Assembly: GCA_963556255.1 (NCBI GenBank)
Contig: OY744616.1
Coordinates: forward strand, 31,511,357 to 31,575,356
Direction of reading: 5' to 3'
DNA length: 64,000 nt
DNA from: Allolobophora icterica
Taxonomy: Eukaryota > Annelida > Clitellata > Crassiclitellata > Lumbricidae
Under the pieces are notes generated by a model. The model was not told the origin of the DNA. It worked only from the letters and a program-made list of their open reading frames with translations, and made no database searches. Positions 48,949 to 59,600 of this stretch are shown here, piece after piece; position 1 is the stretch's first letter; every line of letters starts with the position of its first letter. The position numbers and the translations under genes are program-made.

Positions 48949-51900
48949 TCAATGCAGCAGGCGTGTAGTCTGCAGTTGCGCTGTAATTATTTCACAGTCA
49001 TTGTACTTGGGCTCTTCGATCATCGGCCAGAGGAGCTTGTCTTGGTCCATCATCTTTTCGTGCACGGCATCTGCAGCGAAGATGTGAAGCGATGTGCTAT
49101 TGAATATGTCTTTGTGAACAAACGTGTTTGGGATGGAGAATTCCTTCAACAGAGGCATTGCCTAAGACAATGATATCAAGGAAATAACTTAGAAAATATA
49201 AGCGTATGTACATTGTGTCGAGTCTAAGCATTTGATTAAATTGCACTTTTCACCATAACTTTTTGTCTAGCCCACATAATAGAAAAAGAACAAATCTCCA
49301 TATGGACAAAAGGATACTTTTGATATGCAGTATAACTCCGTCTCGAACTCTTTCTCGGGCAGACTGAAAACAAAAAACCTCCGTGTAATCTGTTGACTTT
49401 TGCGTACTTTTATCAAGAACTCCAGGTTCACACTAGGCATACATAGCATAGTTGTACATACATTACAAAGCAATCGTTAGTTTGGCCATAAGCTTGATTC
49501 TAAATGTAGTGCAAGACTGAGCAAGGGTTCCATAATAGGTCATAAATCAACCTAGCGCTAGCCTTGCAAATTTAAAAGTCTATTCGAGTCTTCCCAATAG
49601 TCTCTGTGCAAGCATCTCAACCAATTCCATCAGTCCTGGTAGATTATTGTCATTTATGTAACACCAATTAATAATTAAAAGCATCGATTGACACTATATT
49701 GTTAGAAAGGGTGGTATATAAATGGAGACTTGACAGATAATAAGTAAGTCCTAGAAGCCAAACCTTTCTGACATTCCGGTGAAGCTGTTTCCAATGATGA
49801 TAGTATTGTTCAGACGAACAGGGTTCCAGTTTGCCCAGACAAGATTGTTGTAGAGTGCTTTCCCGCAGTGAACCATGTAGAACAGAGTTCGTTCTTCTGA
49901 CCGTCTCTTGCCCTCCTGTAACATTTGCTCAATCAACCAATTTATCATATAGGTACCAACCGCAACAACAGTGCCTTTTGAAGTCATCTCAAAAGCACTG
50001 CACGCTGCTCTTAGTATTAAGATAAAGATGCTCACATCGCTACTATAGCTTTAATACCATGATTGAAGCACATAATGGCATAAAGTAATTGTGCTATCTT
50101 AAATCATGTTAACGTTAACCCACCTTAACTTTTGTACATGGAGAACAACCACTGATGAAGCAGAATACAAACTATCAAATCACTCCAACATTACGCCTCA
50201 TGCTTTAAAACGTTAACGACAAGTGTACTAAAAGCAACTGGGAAACCAATGCAGCTCGTCACTGAAGTGTTAAAATTCCATAAAATTTCAGTTTTGTTTG
50301 ATGAAAGATTCAAAACAAGGGGCTTACACCCAACTGTAACAACTTGCTTCTGTCGAATGGCCACAGTGACCCTTCCACCTATGAATCCTTGCTCATCTAA
50401 TGAACATAATGCCATGTTAATAAATGCACTAATTAACATTTTAACAATGAGCTGCATTGGGTTCCCAGTCGCTTTTAGTACACTCTCGTCGGTAAGTGTT
50501 ACAATATATGCTCTTTATAAAATTGACTCTGCAAATTAAACACTTTCACAAGAAAATAATAGAAACAAACCTCGTTAACACCAATCAGCTGAAAGCCCCA
50601 ATTTAAAACACCTTCTCTCTCAAGACTAGAAAATTGGGGATCATAGACAAAGCAGTTTTTCTTCTCAATCTACAAGTCACCAATCACAGTTTGTATCATT
50701 TCTGTATACACCTATGGCCTTTAAGGACCTGCCAGAAGTGCCATACAATTTATCTTGCATCACAATCTGTGTCCTGACCAGGGATGCTACAAAAGCCTTT
50801 CACCAACACTTAAATTTTCACGTGGAATTGGCTGGAAGCGCCTCCAAGTAGACATTTTTAACAGATGCTATTTAAATGTTCCGAAAAACTGAATGTGTTA
50901 CTATGACAATTTGTAACATGTACAGAGTCATACAGAAGTTATTTAGCATATCTGCTAATTTACAGAGTTTTAGTTAAGTTACCAGTACTCATCAAGTGCT
51001 ATACAGCACTAAGTACGTACCAGAAATCTATCACTCGTGATCATGTCAACACGCGGTAATTACAAGTAATGAATATTCCCAATTCGGGACTAGTTATTCA
51101 TTTATATGGATGTGGCAATAATCTATGGGAAACAAAGTTAAACAAACTGAGGTACTCTATGAACATCATTTGAGTTAACTAGTATTATCTTACCTGCAAC
51201 AATTCACATAATATTGACAAGAAGGCAAATTGATATCGAGCAATTGGACAAGTGGAATACTTTCCAATTCCATACGAAACAACTTTTTCAATCCGAGGAG
51301 AATTTGAGCTTGATTCGTCCACAGAACTGTCCTCTGTAACCGATCCTAAGAGTCCTGCTTTCGAAACAGTTGCTGAAAAGCAATACACATCTTTACTGAA
51401 TATTTGTTTTACCGAGTTCAACAGAATTCTACCTTCAGAATAACCAATATCAGTTTGAAAGTGGTCTGAAAATTTCAAATAGAGAAAATAGCATTCTAAA
51501 TTTATCCTTGAATTTCTACATGTTCTACCTCCTCATTACTCTCTTACCAAGACTATCTGTTGTTCTAAACCAAACTTATCTCTTCCAGTCTGTTTAGGAG
51601 TCTAAATGTGTTCTATCGCCCGGCTTCAACATGCGCTAATGAACTTTGTAAAAAAGGCATTATTAAATTTCAGTTGTACTGTAGTGTACTGAACTAGTTA
51701 ATACTATTCCACTTATTTTCATTAACAGGTGAGTCAGTTTATAACTCTACGTAAATGTCCCACCAAATCTGCTAATTAATCTGTTTATTCTAAAGCTGAT
51801 TCCGTTAATGATTACTGTATAGCTTGGCATCATCACCAAACCGAACTTGCATTTGCTTGATTTTAAAATCCACTGCAAATTCCATTAGGAGATGAGCTAC

Positions 51901-53157
51901 AGGAATAACCAAACTTTCGTGGCTATGAAACTCGAAAGCCATTAAAAACACAAACATCAAGTACCTTCAAAGTCTTTCCTGAAATTACTTTCATCTAATT
52001 CTAGCCTGCACAGAAACAAAGCAACATCAACAATAAACATCAGTGTAAAATTTCCAATCAGCATCAACTTTGCCAGTGATTTCTTGAAAATAATGAAAAT
52101 GGAATAAAAATGACGTGGGCATCCAGACGGGGAAAGGGGCAATTCCCCACGCCCGGATTTTGACAGTTGTCACGTTTTCTATGTTCACGACTAGCTATTC
52201 CATGCAAAAGCATCATTTTGCTCCCTGCTAGAAAAATATTTCCCCCCTAGAAAAATTTGGCCCCCTAGAAAAATTCCTGCATGAATAATTACAATCTGGT
52301 TGCCAGCCTGACATTGGAAAGGGGGAATAGATGAATGGTAATACTCTTGCATAAAGAACGTAAGATCTTAAACGATGCGATTCGATACCCACAATCCCTC
52401 TCTATGTCGACTCAGCCTTCCACTCTATAGGGGGCACCAGTAAAATGAGAGGGCACCTAACAGGCTGCCAAGCCATGTGTTCAATAAGATCTTGATAATT
52501 GTACCATCATGTTACTGCAGTTTGTCAGTGAGCTTGTAAATAACACGAATATATATATATATATAATAATTCAGGTAGCCAAAACAAATTTCTATTCAAC
52601 TCTTCCTCAGCAACTCTGTACTTGGTGAGTTGTCTGCTGCCACAATATCTTGAGAAGTTTGTCTGGTGTAATGTATTTTGGTGTGAAAACATTTTCGTTA
52701 ACATTCTTATATGTGTATTTAAGAAATGTTCCTCCATTAATAATTTTGTCACAAAATAAAGGTTCTTTCACAAACTTATGCTTTTGTGCTCAGCACTCAC
52801 TGACAACTCACTTAATTAGGGAAACTTTTATGTGCATAAGTTGCGGTGCAGTGCTCTATCCTCTTCCAGATTTGGGGGCCTATATTCCCTATACCTGATA
52901 GGCCACAGATGACCTAAAGTTCAATTTTATCCAAGACCAGCATATAGCTATTGCAGATAATGTGCATAAGGACAATCAGCATTCAGCAATCAGTACCTGA
53001 AGTTTTGGATGGAAGTCATTAGGTGTGGCAATTTTGCAGGAATATTTGTAGACTCGTCACAGTGATCAACTGCCAGCAATTTCAGGTTCTTATGTTTGCA
53101 TTTGTTTCGAAACTTCCGGCCTCTCACCAACTGAAAGCCATCGCAATCATCTCCCAT
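48949..53157 (-). CDS. SRRD: SRR1-like protein (SRRD), complete, 7 exons
   Basis: SRR1 family, named for a plant circadian/phytochrome factor; the animal protein is implicated in heme metabolism and clock regulation, with unknown biochemistry. Exons in order (minus): 53157-52997, 52005-51965, 51465-51194, 50669-50571, 49915-49764, 49363-49318, 49161-48949. Phases 2,1,0,0,2,0 join; 984 nt, 327 aa (human about 339). Key pieces: N-terminal DGFQLVRGRKFRNK; GIGKYSTCPIARYQFAFL (residues 133-150); VYDPQFSSLE from 166; LFYMVHCGKALYNNLVWANW from 202; IIIGNSF; near the C-terminus IFNSTSLHIF. The start ACCATGG has an in-frame TAG upstream. Exons 2 (41 bp) and 6 (46 bp) are microexon-sized. Exon 6 and its joins are the least certain, but only this choice keeps frame. 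Confidence 0.93.
50207..50500. repeat. Inverted pair of TTAACGAC mini-MITEs
   Basis: A copy at 50207-50275 (TTAACGACAAGTGTACTAAA, then GGGAAACCAATGCAGCTCG) and a reverse-complement copy at 50433-50500 (AATGAGCTGCATTGGGTTCC, TTTTAGTACACTCTCGTCG) are separated by about 160 bp. The pair can fold into a stem in SRRD intron 4, 70 bp past exon 4 on the transcript's strand. Confidence 0.75.
52113..52285. mobile_element. Decayed MITE related to 25953-26246
   Basis: Shares the GCATCCAGACGGGG-type end, ACTAGCTATTCCATGCAAAA and the repeated CCCCCTAGAAAAAT motif with the SRCAP intron 24 element. SRRD intron 1. Confidence 0.4.
52318..52545 (+). mobile_element. tRNA-derived SINE family B, copy
   Basis: GATGAATGGTAATACTCTTG, B-box-like GCGATTCGATACCC, then GACTCAGCCTTCCACTCTAT and AAGATCTTGATAATTGTACC, ending in a short (TA)n tract near 52550. 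SRRD intron 1. Confidence 0.65.
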
Positions 53158-53978
53158 GGTTGAGATTATGCTATGTTCCTAGACTAAAAATTAAATCACA
53201 AACTGAGCATAAGAATCAACTGGAGACAAAATAACGCAACAAAGGCGCAGTTCTAAATTAAACAACGCACATGCCTAAACAAAGAGTGACTGCACAATAC
53301 GTAATTTCAAGATCGCAAGCATCGGATTTCAAAGCTTGGCAGCGACTTAGGTATAATCTAGTCTCTAGTCGCTATGAAAACGACTAGCAAGCAGATTTTG
53401 GCAATGATAACTAACTAAAGAAATGTTTTCCATAGCGAATACTGAACGTGCCAACGCAGTTTTGCAGTTAGTGCGTCGCTTCTGTGGTTAATTTACTCGT
53501 TACGCACAGAAACACTATCAAGTCACCATCTAAAATGGGTTAACCAAGTTAAATAGCCCTAAATATTGATAGAAATGGTATTCTTACAGAGTTTTCTTTT
53601 CCTTCAATGGTCTACTAAGTTAATTGCATTTCCTAATTGTTTTCCTACTTGCTTGTTTTCAAAATTATTACTTCTCCGGATTCTTCTTCACGCGTCTTTG
53701 GCAAACGTTGAATATGCATTTAACAGAGTTACCGGTAGCGTCATAATTTCATACGCGACAGAGATATTATGCTGTGCTGCATCGCGTTGCAGGAAGGGAG
53801 ACAGATCACGGCTTCCTAGATAGGAGCTCCTGTCTAGAAGGCCGTGGACAGATCGAGGAGCTGTTTTGGTGCGCAGCGCTAGAAGGCAAAGAAGGTTAAG
53901 ATGGGATCTTTTGGATGGATCCAGAAGTTAATATAGATGGCACAAATAAGACAATTTTCCCAAGGTAATGCTGCTAGA

Positions 53979-54346
53979 AAGCATAGTATTAATAATTACA
54001 CAGTACGTCGACTCCCGGCCGATGCAACAGTCAGAATGTGTGACCGACCGCCATTTTTAATACGAGCTCTTACACGTCGATACACCGGAACCCATCACAT
54101 CAAATATTTTTTAAACGTTACAACAACATTGAGGACTACACGCCGATACACCGGAATCCATCACATAAAATATTTTTTAAACGTTACAACAACATAGAGG
54201 ACTTCATTACAATTAACAATATTATTTTAAACGTTAATTTCAGCTTAAATCTATAATTCAAGAGCTCGTATTCAAAATGGCGTCACCCGAAAAACTAGTC
54301 AACGGTTAGCAATGCGGGTCGACGTACTGTGTAATTATTTATACTG
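53979..54346. mobile_element. MITE with long inverted ends and internal 64-bp tandem repeat
   Basis: The left end ATTAATAATTACACAGTACG and the reverse complement of the right end (ATAAATAATTACACAGTACG) agree except at one base and continue GTCGAC. A second inverted block CGCCATTTT.AATACGAGCTC occurs at about 54049 and 54262. Inside, two copies of a unit with CGATACACCGGAA and CCATCACAT lie at 54073-54135 and 54138-54197. No target duplication found. Confidence 0.7.
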
Positions 54347-54420
54347 TGATGAAAGGTAACTTCCCGTGAGGTTACTCTATAACGTGAGGCAATGTAACAC
54401 CATTAGAGCTCTATCTAACA

Positions 54421-54695
54421 AGGTGGGGGTCCATAGAGTAGTGGTAACATCACTAGCATGAAGTGCAGTAGGTAGCGGGATCGCCTCCCGCAACCCTCTC
54501 AAGGTCCACTCAGCCTATCATTCGCGAGATGGCGCGTTTGTGAAAATGAGATGTAGGACGTGATGGGGGCCTTACAAGGCTGCCTTATACAGTTAAAATT
54601 CGACTCCTGTAATAACTTGTGATCATCCGTTCATACTGATTTGTAATCATACTACGTAATTGTCAGTTTGAAGATATTAAACGAAGATTTTTATT
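54421..54695 (+). mobile_element. tRNA-derived SINE family B, copy
   Basis: Head with GGTCCATAGAGTAGTGGTAAC and B-box-like GCGGGATCGCCTCCCGC; body GGTCCACTCAGCC, GTGAAAATGAGATG and CAGTTAAAATTCGACTC, as in 43537. It ends in an ATT-rich tail. Confidence 0.65.
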
Positions 54696-54824
54696 ATTAT
54701 TATCATCATCAAATAGACGATTTCTTTCAACCTAATGACATATAAAATGTTACGTGTATCTTGCAGGCAACAATTATCATACTTACATCTTTAGCATCAT
54801 TAGAATCTATATCTGATGTCTGAG

Positions 54825-54834
54825 GTCACGTGAC
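54825..54834. promoter_or_regulatory. Palindromic E-box GTCACGTGAC in probable JADE promoter
   Basis: Perfect CACGTG palindrome about 160 bp upstream of a good GTGAGC donor (54996), the expected position for a JADE core promoter. Placement relative to the transcription start is inference. Confidence 0.45.
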
Positions 54835-54839
54835 AGAGT

Positions 54840-54995
54840 AATGGCGAAATATTTGTTTCGTTTCGATTACGAAGAATTTCTGTAAATTTTGGCATAAATA
54901 TGTTAGTGTTTATTACTGTATAATGCCATAAACATTTGGCCTCTTTTCTAAAGGATTACGCCGTTTTAAACTTTCGGTTATTACAGACGAACAAG
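54840..54995 (+). other. Candidate JADE 5'-UTR exon
   Basis: Sequence between the E-box and the donor ACAAG|GTGAGC at 54996. It includes a 14-codon upstream ORF (54841-54885, starting MAKYLFRF) that does not extend into JADE. Splicing to the acceptor at 56674 would place nine untranslated bases before the ATG. The 5' limit is arbitrary. Confidence 0.4.
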
Positions 54996-55157
54996 GTGAG
55001 CGATTTGTTAATATGAAGGTTGTATATACAGTGTGTCCGAAAGGTGGCCGTGTTCCAGGTGGTGAAATGTTAAAGACGTGTGCGATCCATGTTTCTTCAT
55101 TATTTCCAAACGTGAACCTTTCACTTTGATTTTATTGCGGACCAGATTAGGTGATTT

Positions 55158-55737
55158 GGTAAAGGTTTACGGTGGAACGGTCGCAACCGTGCACAAGAAA
55201 AACATCATGGCCACCCAGAATTGGATAAAATAAATTACACTACGAACTCTCACAGCCTACTTCCGCTCAAGTAAGTAAGTAATGGTTCAGGAACATTTAA
55301 GGTGAAAAAATTAACTTTTATTAGAAGATTGACACAATATTTGGAAAGGTTTAAAATGAACTGTCAAACGAAGTAGTGAACACAATATTTACAAACGTCA
55401 GAAATTAACTGTTATTACATTAAGTTAAAGTGTACGTGTCCGAAATAGAGATTAGAAAGTTCGAAAAGAGGTTCTCACCTCGAAAGGCGTATATGGTATG
55501 TGCGGAACAACTTGTGACTTGTTCCGAATTGTCTCTTAAGCTTTCGTTTTTCGCGCATCCACATGTTCTCAGCGTTTTACTTAACCATTTTTAAATGTTG
55601 TGTTCATGAACCATTACTTACTTATTTGAGCAGAAGTAGGCTGTGAGTTCGTAGCACTTTATGCTATCGAATTATGAGTCGGCCATTATGTTTTCCTTGT
55701 GCACAGTTGTGACCACACCACCGTAAACGTTACCGGT
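55158..55737. mobile_element. Foldback element: inverted repeat with arms of about 135 bp
   Basis: The left arm (55158-55292) and right arm (55601-55737) are imperfect reverse complements. Shared strings include TTTACGGTGG, GTGCACAAG, ACGAACT, ACAGCCTACTTC, GCTCAA and AAGTAAGTAATGGTTCA. The 300-bp loop contains no ORF. A decayed relative lies at about 55740-56240 (AACACAATATTTACAAA, GGAGCAGAA). In the presumed JADE leader intron. Confidence 0.85.
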
Positions 55738-56683
55738 AATTTTTATTTTGGGTTGCGGGCAGCCGAACACTGTTTAAACAGTATGGCCAACAATAGAATT
55801 CACTCAAGTAAGTAACGTGTAGCGAACACAATATTTACAAAAGGGAAAACTGAAATAAGTGGTGTATGCATGTTTCCTCGTCGAAGGAAGTGATTGCACC
55901 AAGGGGCAGAGGTTTATATCAGTCAGGTGGTGACCACACTCTGCTGGAATTTACATGGTGCACCGTCTTTCGGTGGGAAAACATGTTTACAAACTTTTTA
56001 GTCTCTAATTTTGGAAATGTACACTTTAAATTAATTTTGTACCTAATAACAGTTCATTTCTGATAAGTTTTGTGTTCCTCTGAAAGTTCATTTTTGACTG
56101 TTGTAAATATTGTTAGTTTTATCCTCAAAAACAGTTCTTTTTTTATCTTGAGTATTGTGTTATCGAATCATTACATACTTACTGGAGCAGAAACAGTGAA
56201 CTGAAGCGTCATAGCACTCATCATTAGATTGGAGTAGATTTGACTTCAGCACTTGCTCTTTGCTATTCAGTGGTAGGGTGTTGTGCTCAGGGTGGTGCTG
56301 TTTGGCCAATGTGATGCTAGGCTGTGTCAGTCACTGCATCCCATGACTGCAGATCTTAAACAACGTCATGCTATCTCATCAGCATAGGAGGGAAGCTATT
56401 ACACGATTGTTGAAACAATTTATTCAAATAAGGATAATTTACCACTCTATGACAATATCGCACCCACTAGCAGCCCTGTCCTCGAGATACCCAATTTTGT
56501 TTGACTAGCTGTGTGTGGAGATGACAGCTATTTCGGCATGGAGAGATGAATGGGCTGCCAAGTGGGTTTTTGTGGTCAGCAATGGATAAATTTGCATCCA
56601 AAGGCACACACAAGTTTAGGATGAAATGTTTTGTGTCCTGTCAGGAATGATAAATGGTGTTTTTGTGATTTCAGATCTGCAAA

Positions 56684-59600
56684 ATGTCCACTGCTGAGAA
56701 GCAGAAGTGGTGTGACTTTGACTTAGGCAAGTTTTAATATTTTGTTTTATTTGTTTTATGTAGTATAGTTAGTTGTGGATTTAAATATAATTTCTATCTG
56801 TTATAATATTTAAAGTATGTTGAAATTATAATGACTATAATATATATTTTAATTGTATTAAGTTGAATTTTTGCTAATTGACTTTTAAGAGCTGTGTCTC
56901 ATCTTATTGATATTTTTTTATTAAGACAACGATTTTGAATGTGTTTGACCTTGACTTTGTGGTTGTGTAGATTCGGACAGCAATATCTCGGCCAAGCTAC
57001 AAAAAGCTGAAGATGATGACAAGGGTTGTAAGTTTGAGGATACTTTAGGTTGAGCAGAGCTTATGTGATTGTTGCTGTGATAAAAAGCTATCCATGATCT
57101 ATCTGTGTCCTCATACTAAAACTAATGCGGACACACTGTCCCAGTCTTTCAACTCTAAGATTATGATGAAAGACAAACTGCAGCATTTTTCAATGGTGTT
57201 TATGTCCCCAAGCTCCAGGACACCTCTTTCCCACTCCTTTATCCAGTTCTCACATGCCTTAGTGACCAAACATCACACTTTAATGTTTGAACATGCAAAA
57301 TTGACTTTTGGAATTCAGCTTTCTTAGATCAAGGAATTATGTTGCTTGTTTAACCAGTTTTTCATTCTCTTCAAAAGGAAATCTCATGAATTCCAAATGT
57401 TCTGTGGTGTAATGAAAAGGCTGAGGAAGTTTGAGGAGAAAAATCAGCGTTAGATGGCTTAATCAGAAGAAGCTCAAACAATGTGCTTTAGGTACTTATA
57501 CATAAGTGAAAAAAGGTTGCACATGTATTAGTGTTTTAATAGTGCAAATTCCTTTTCTCTGCTTTGAAAATATTCATTAAGAGCCACAGAGATTATATTT
57601 TACTGGCTGCATGGAAATGCAGAGCACGGTTTAATGTACTGGCAGATATGGCACATCTTCTTTGATGGTAAATACTGTTCTCATGTTGCAAGATCAAACT
57701 TTGAGACTGCTAGTATATGGTGGTGACTTGTACACTGGTATCTGAAGTATCGTGATAGAGAAATGATGCGTGCAGAGATAGATAGCTGTAGAACTGAGAG
57801 CTCCACAGTTTTAATCAGAAACGGCTCTAATTGTTTTGTTAATCAAATTACTTCTACAGTGCTGTTATCAGGAAACACTAGGCATCAACCATTGCTAACT
57901 TTAATTTTACTCTCTTCGTGCTGATACTTGGGTAACATAAATTTACCATTTTAGTCCAGCTGAGTTGTGAGGGTTTGCTGATGTGCTGTTATGTGTATGA
58001 TTCGCATAAGAACTGTAAATCATGATGATTTTCTTGTGCTTTGTAGCGTATGGGTGTCTGCAGATGACATCGCTTGACAGGTTTAACACTTCTTTCTCTC
58101 AAAAGAGGTTGAACCCAGAAAGAGAAAGACATGCTGAGGTGAATTGGAGAAGTTTCTGTCATTCCTATCATTAATCCCAATGCAGTGACTTTTCAGGGCT
58201 TGATTTCAGTCCTTGTTTCTGCTTTTTACTCTAACAGTCTAAGTCAAATTGAATTAAACATCTAGCGGTTGATTTATCTTTTCGCATTGAATTTAATTTT
58301 TTTTTATATTTGCACATAACTCACTGCTAGCAACGGTCTCATGTCTGAAAAAGCTGGTTGCTGAGATTTCCGAAGTTATATGATCAAACAGCTTCAATAC
58401 ACGAGGCTATTATTCTGGAAATGTAGTTTATTATATACGTGAAGATGCATACTTGATATACTGTAGTGGTAATGGTATTCTAATTGCAAGGATGTAACGT
58501 GTTGGTTTTTTGTAGCTATTCCGGAAAGACCTTATCAGTGCCATGAAGCTGGCTGATTCTGAGATGCTCCAGCCAGAAGAGTATTTCCAGATAACGGACC
58601 CATGGAAGCAGGAGTGGGAGAGAGGTGTACAGGTGCCTATCAACCCAGGTGCTATCATTCCGAATGTTGTCAGGTACTGGAAATGTTTGTCTTTCATCAT
58701 AAAATCTTAGAGTTGTGGGAATGCAGTTTTGGAGACAGCTGAACTGTTCAACATCTAGGAGACATGTAGTTTTAAAGTTTTTCCCCACTACACTAAGCAA
58801 GACACTTGAATTAACACCAAAGGTGGTGCTTGTCTGTGAAAATTGTTTTTAGCGTTTTTCGATGGAATACAAATTAATTATTATTTCTTTGCATTACAAG
58901 AACCAATTGCTAGTTTGTCTTAAAGTTTGATATTATTTTACTTGCATGATGTGTTTCTATTCAGTGGAGTGTTCATAAATTCTTTGTATTCTTCAGTCAA
59001 CTATCCTCTTTAAACCTAATTCCTCTGAACTTCTGCAGTTGTTGATGTCTTTGCGTCTTTGCAACTTAAGAAGAAAGAGGACAAGGATTGAAAAATTATC
59101 TTCTCTAATTCACAATTGATTTCTATTATTGTATTGAGCCAGATGATTGGTAATTAAGCATTTGATTAATTACAGGGTGATTCCAGAAAATGAGAATCTG
59201 TATGGCTCTCCGACTTTCAAACTGTGAGTAAAATGGTGTGGAAGAAGTTCTGCAACTTTGTGTTCATGCTCTTTTTTGTCAAAAGCCTTTATTATCAAAG
59301 CAGATTTATTTGATGGTGTTGATTGCGTTAATCTAGTATTCTAATATTTAGATTTTACCATTTGAATATTGGAAATATTTTGTGAAGCCCATGACCCACA
59401 TCTTTTATTACTGTAATATCTGTTGGCAGAATGACTCCTGTACACAAAGCAGGTGATCCATCAGAGCTGTGCAATTACTGCTGTATAGAAATATTATAAG
59501 CTCATCTGAGTTTCTTTTGTTTGTCAGGACATTTGCATTAAAATATGAAAAAAATGCTTTGTATTTAAAATAATGATACTTTAAATTCTTTGTTAAAGAA

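Larger units (their letters stand above)
53158..54824. other. SRRD-JADE divergent intergenic region
   Basis: Head-to-head spacer between the SRRD start and the probable JADE leader. It contains the SRRD promoter and 5'-UTR (no clear TATA), a MITE (53979-54346) and a SINE B copy. The 85-codon ORF at 53566-53823 has no recognised similarity. Confidence 0.5.

Noticed and set aside
49751..50035. SRRD exon extended upstream to give MSIFILILRAAC...
   Set aside because: The acceptor before GAGGGCAAG at 49915 joins in frame to the VYDP exon and matches the family; the extension is intronic.
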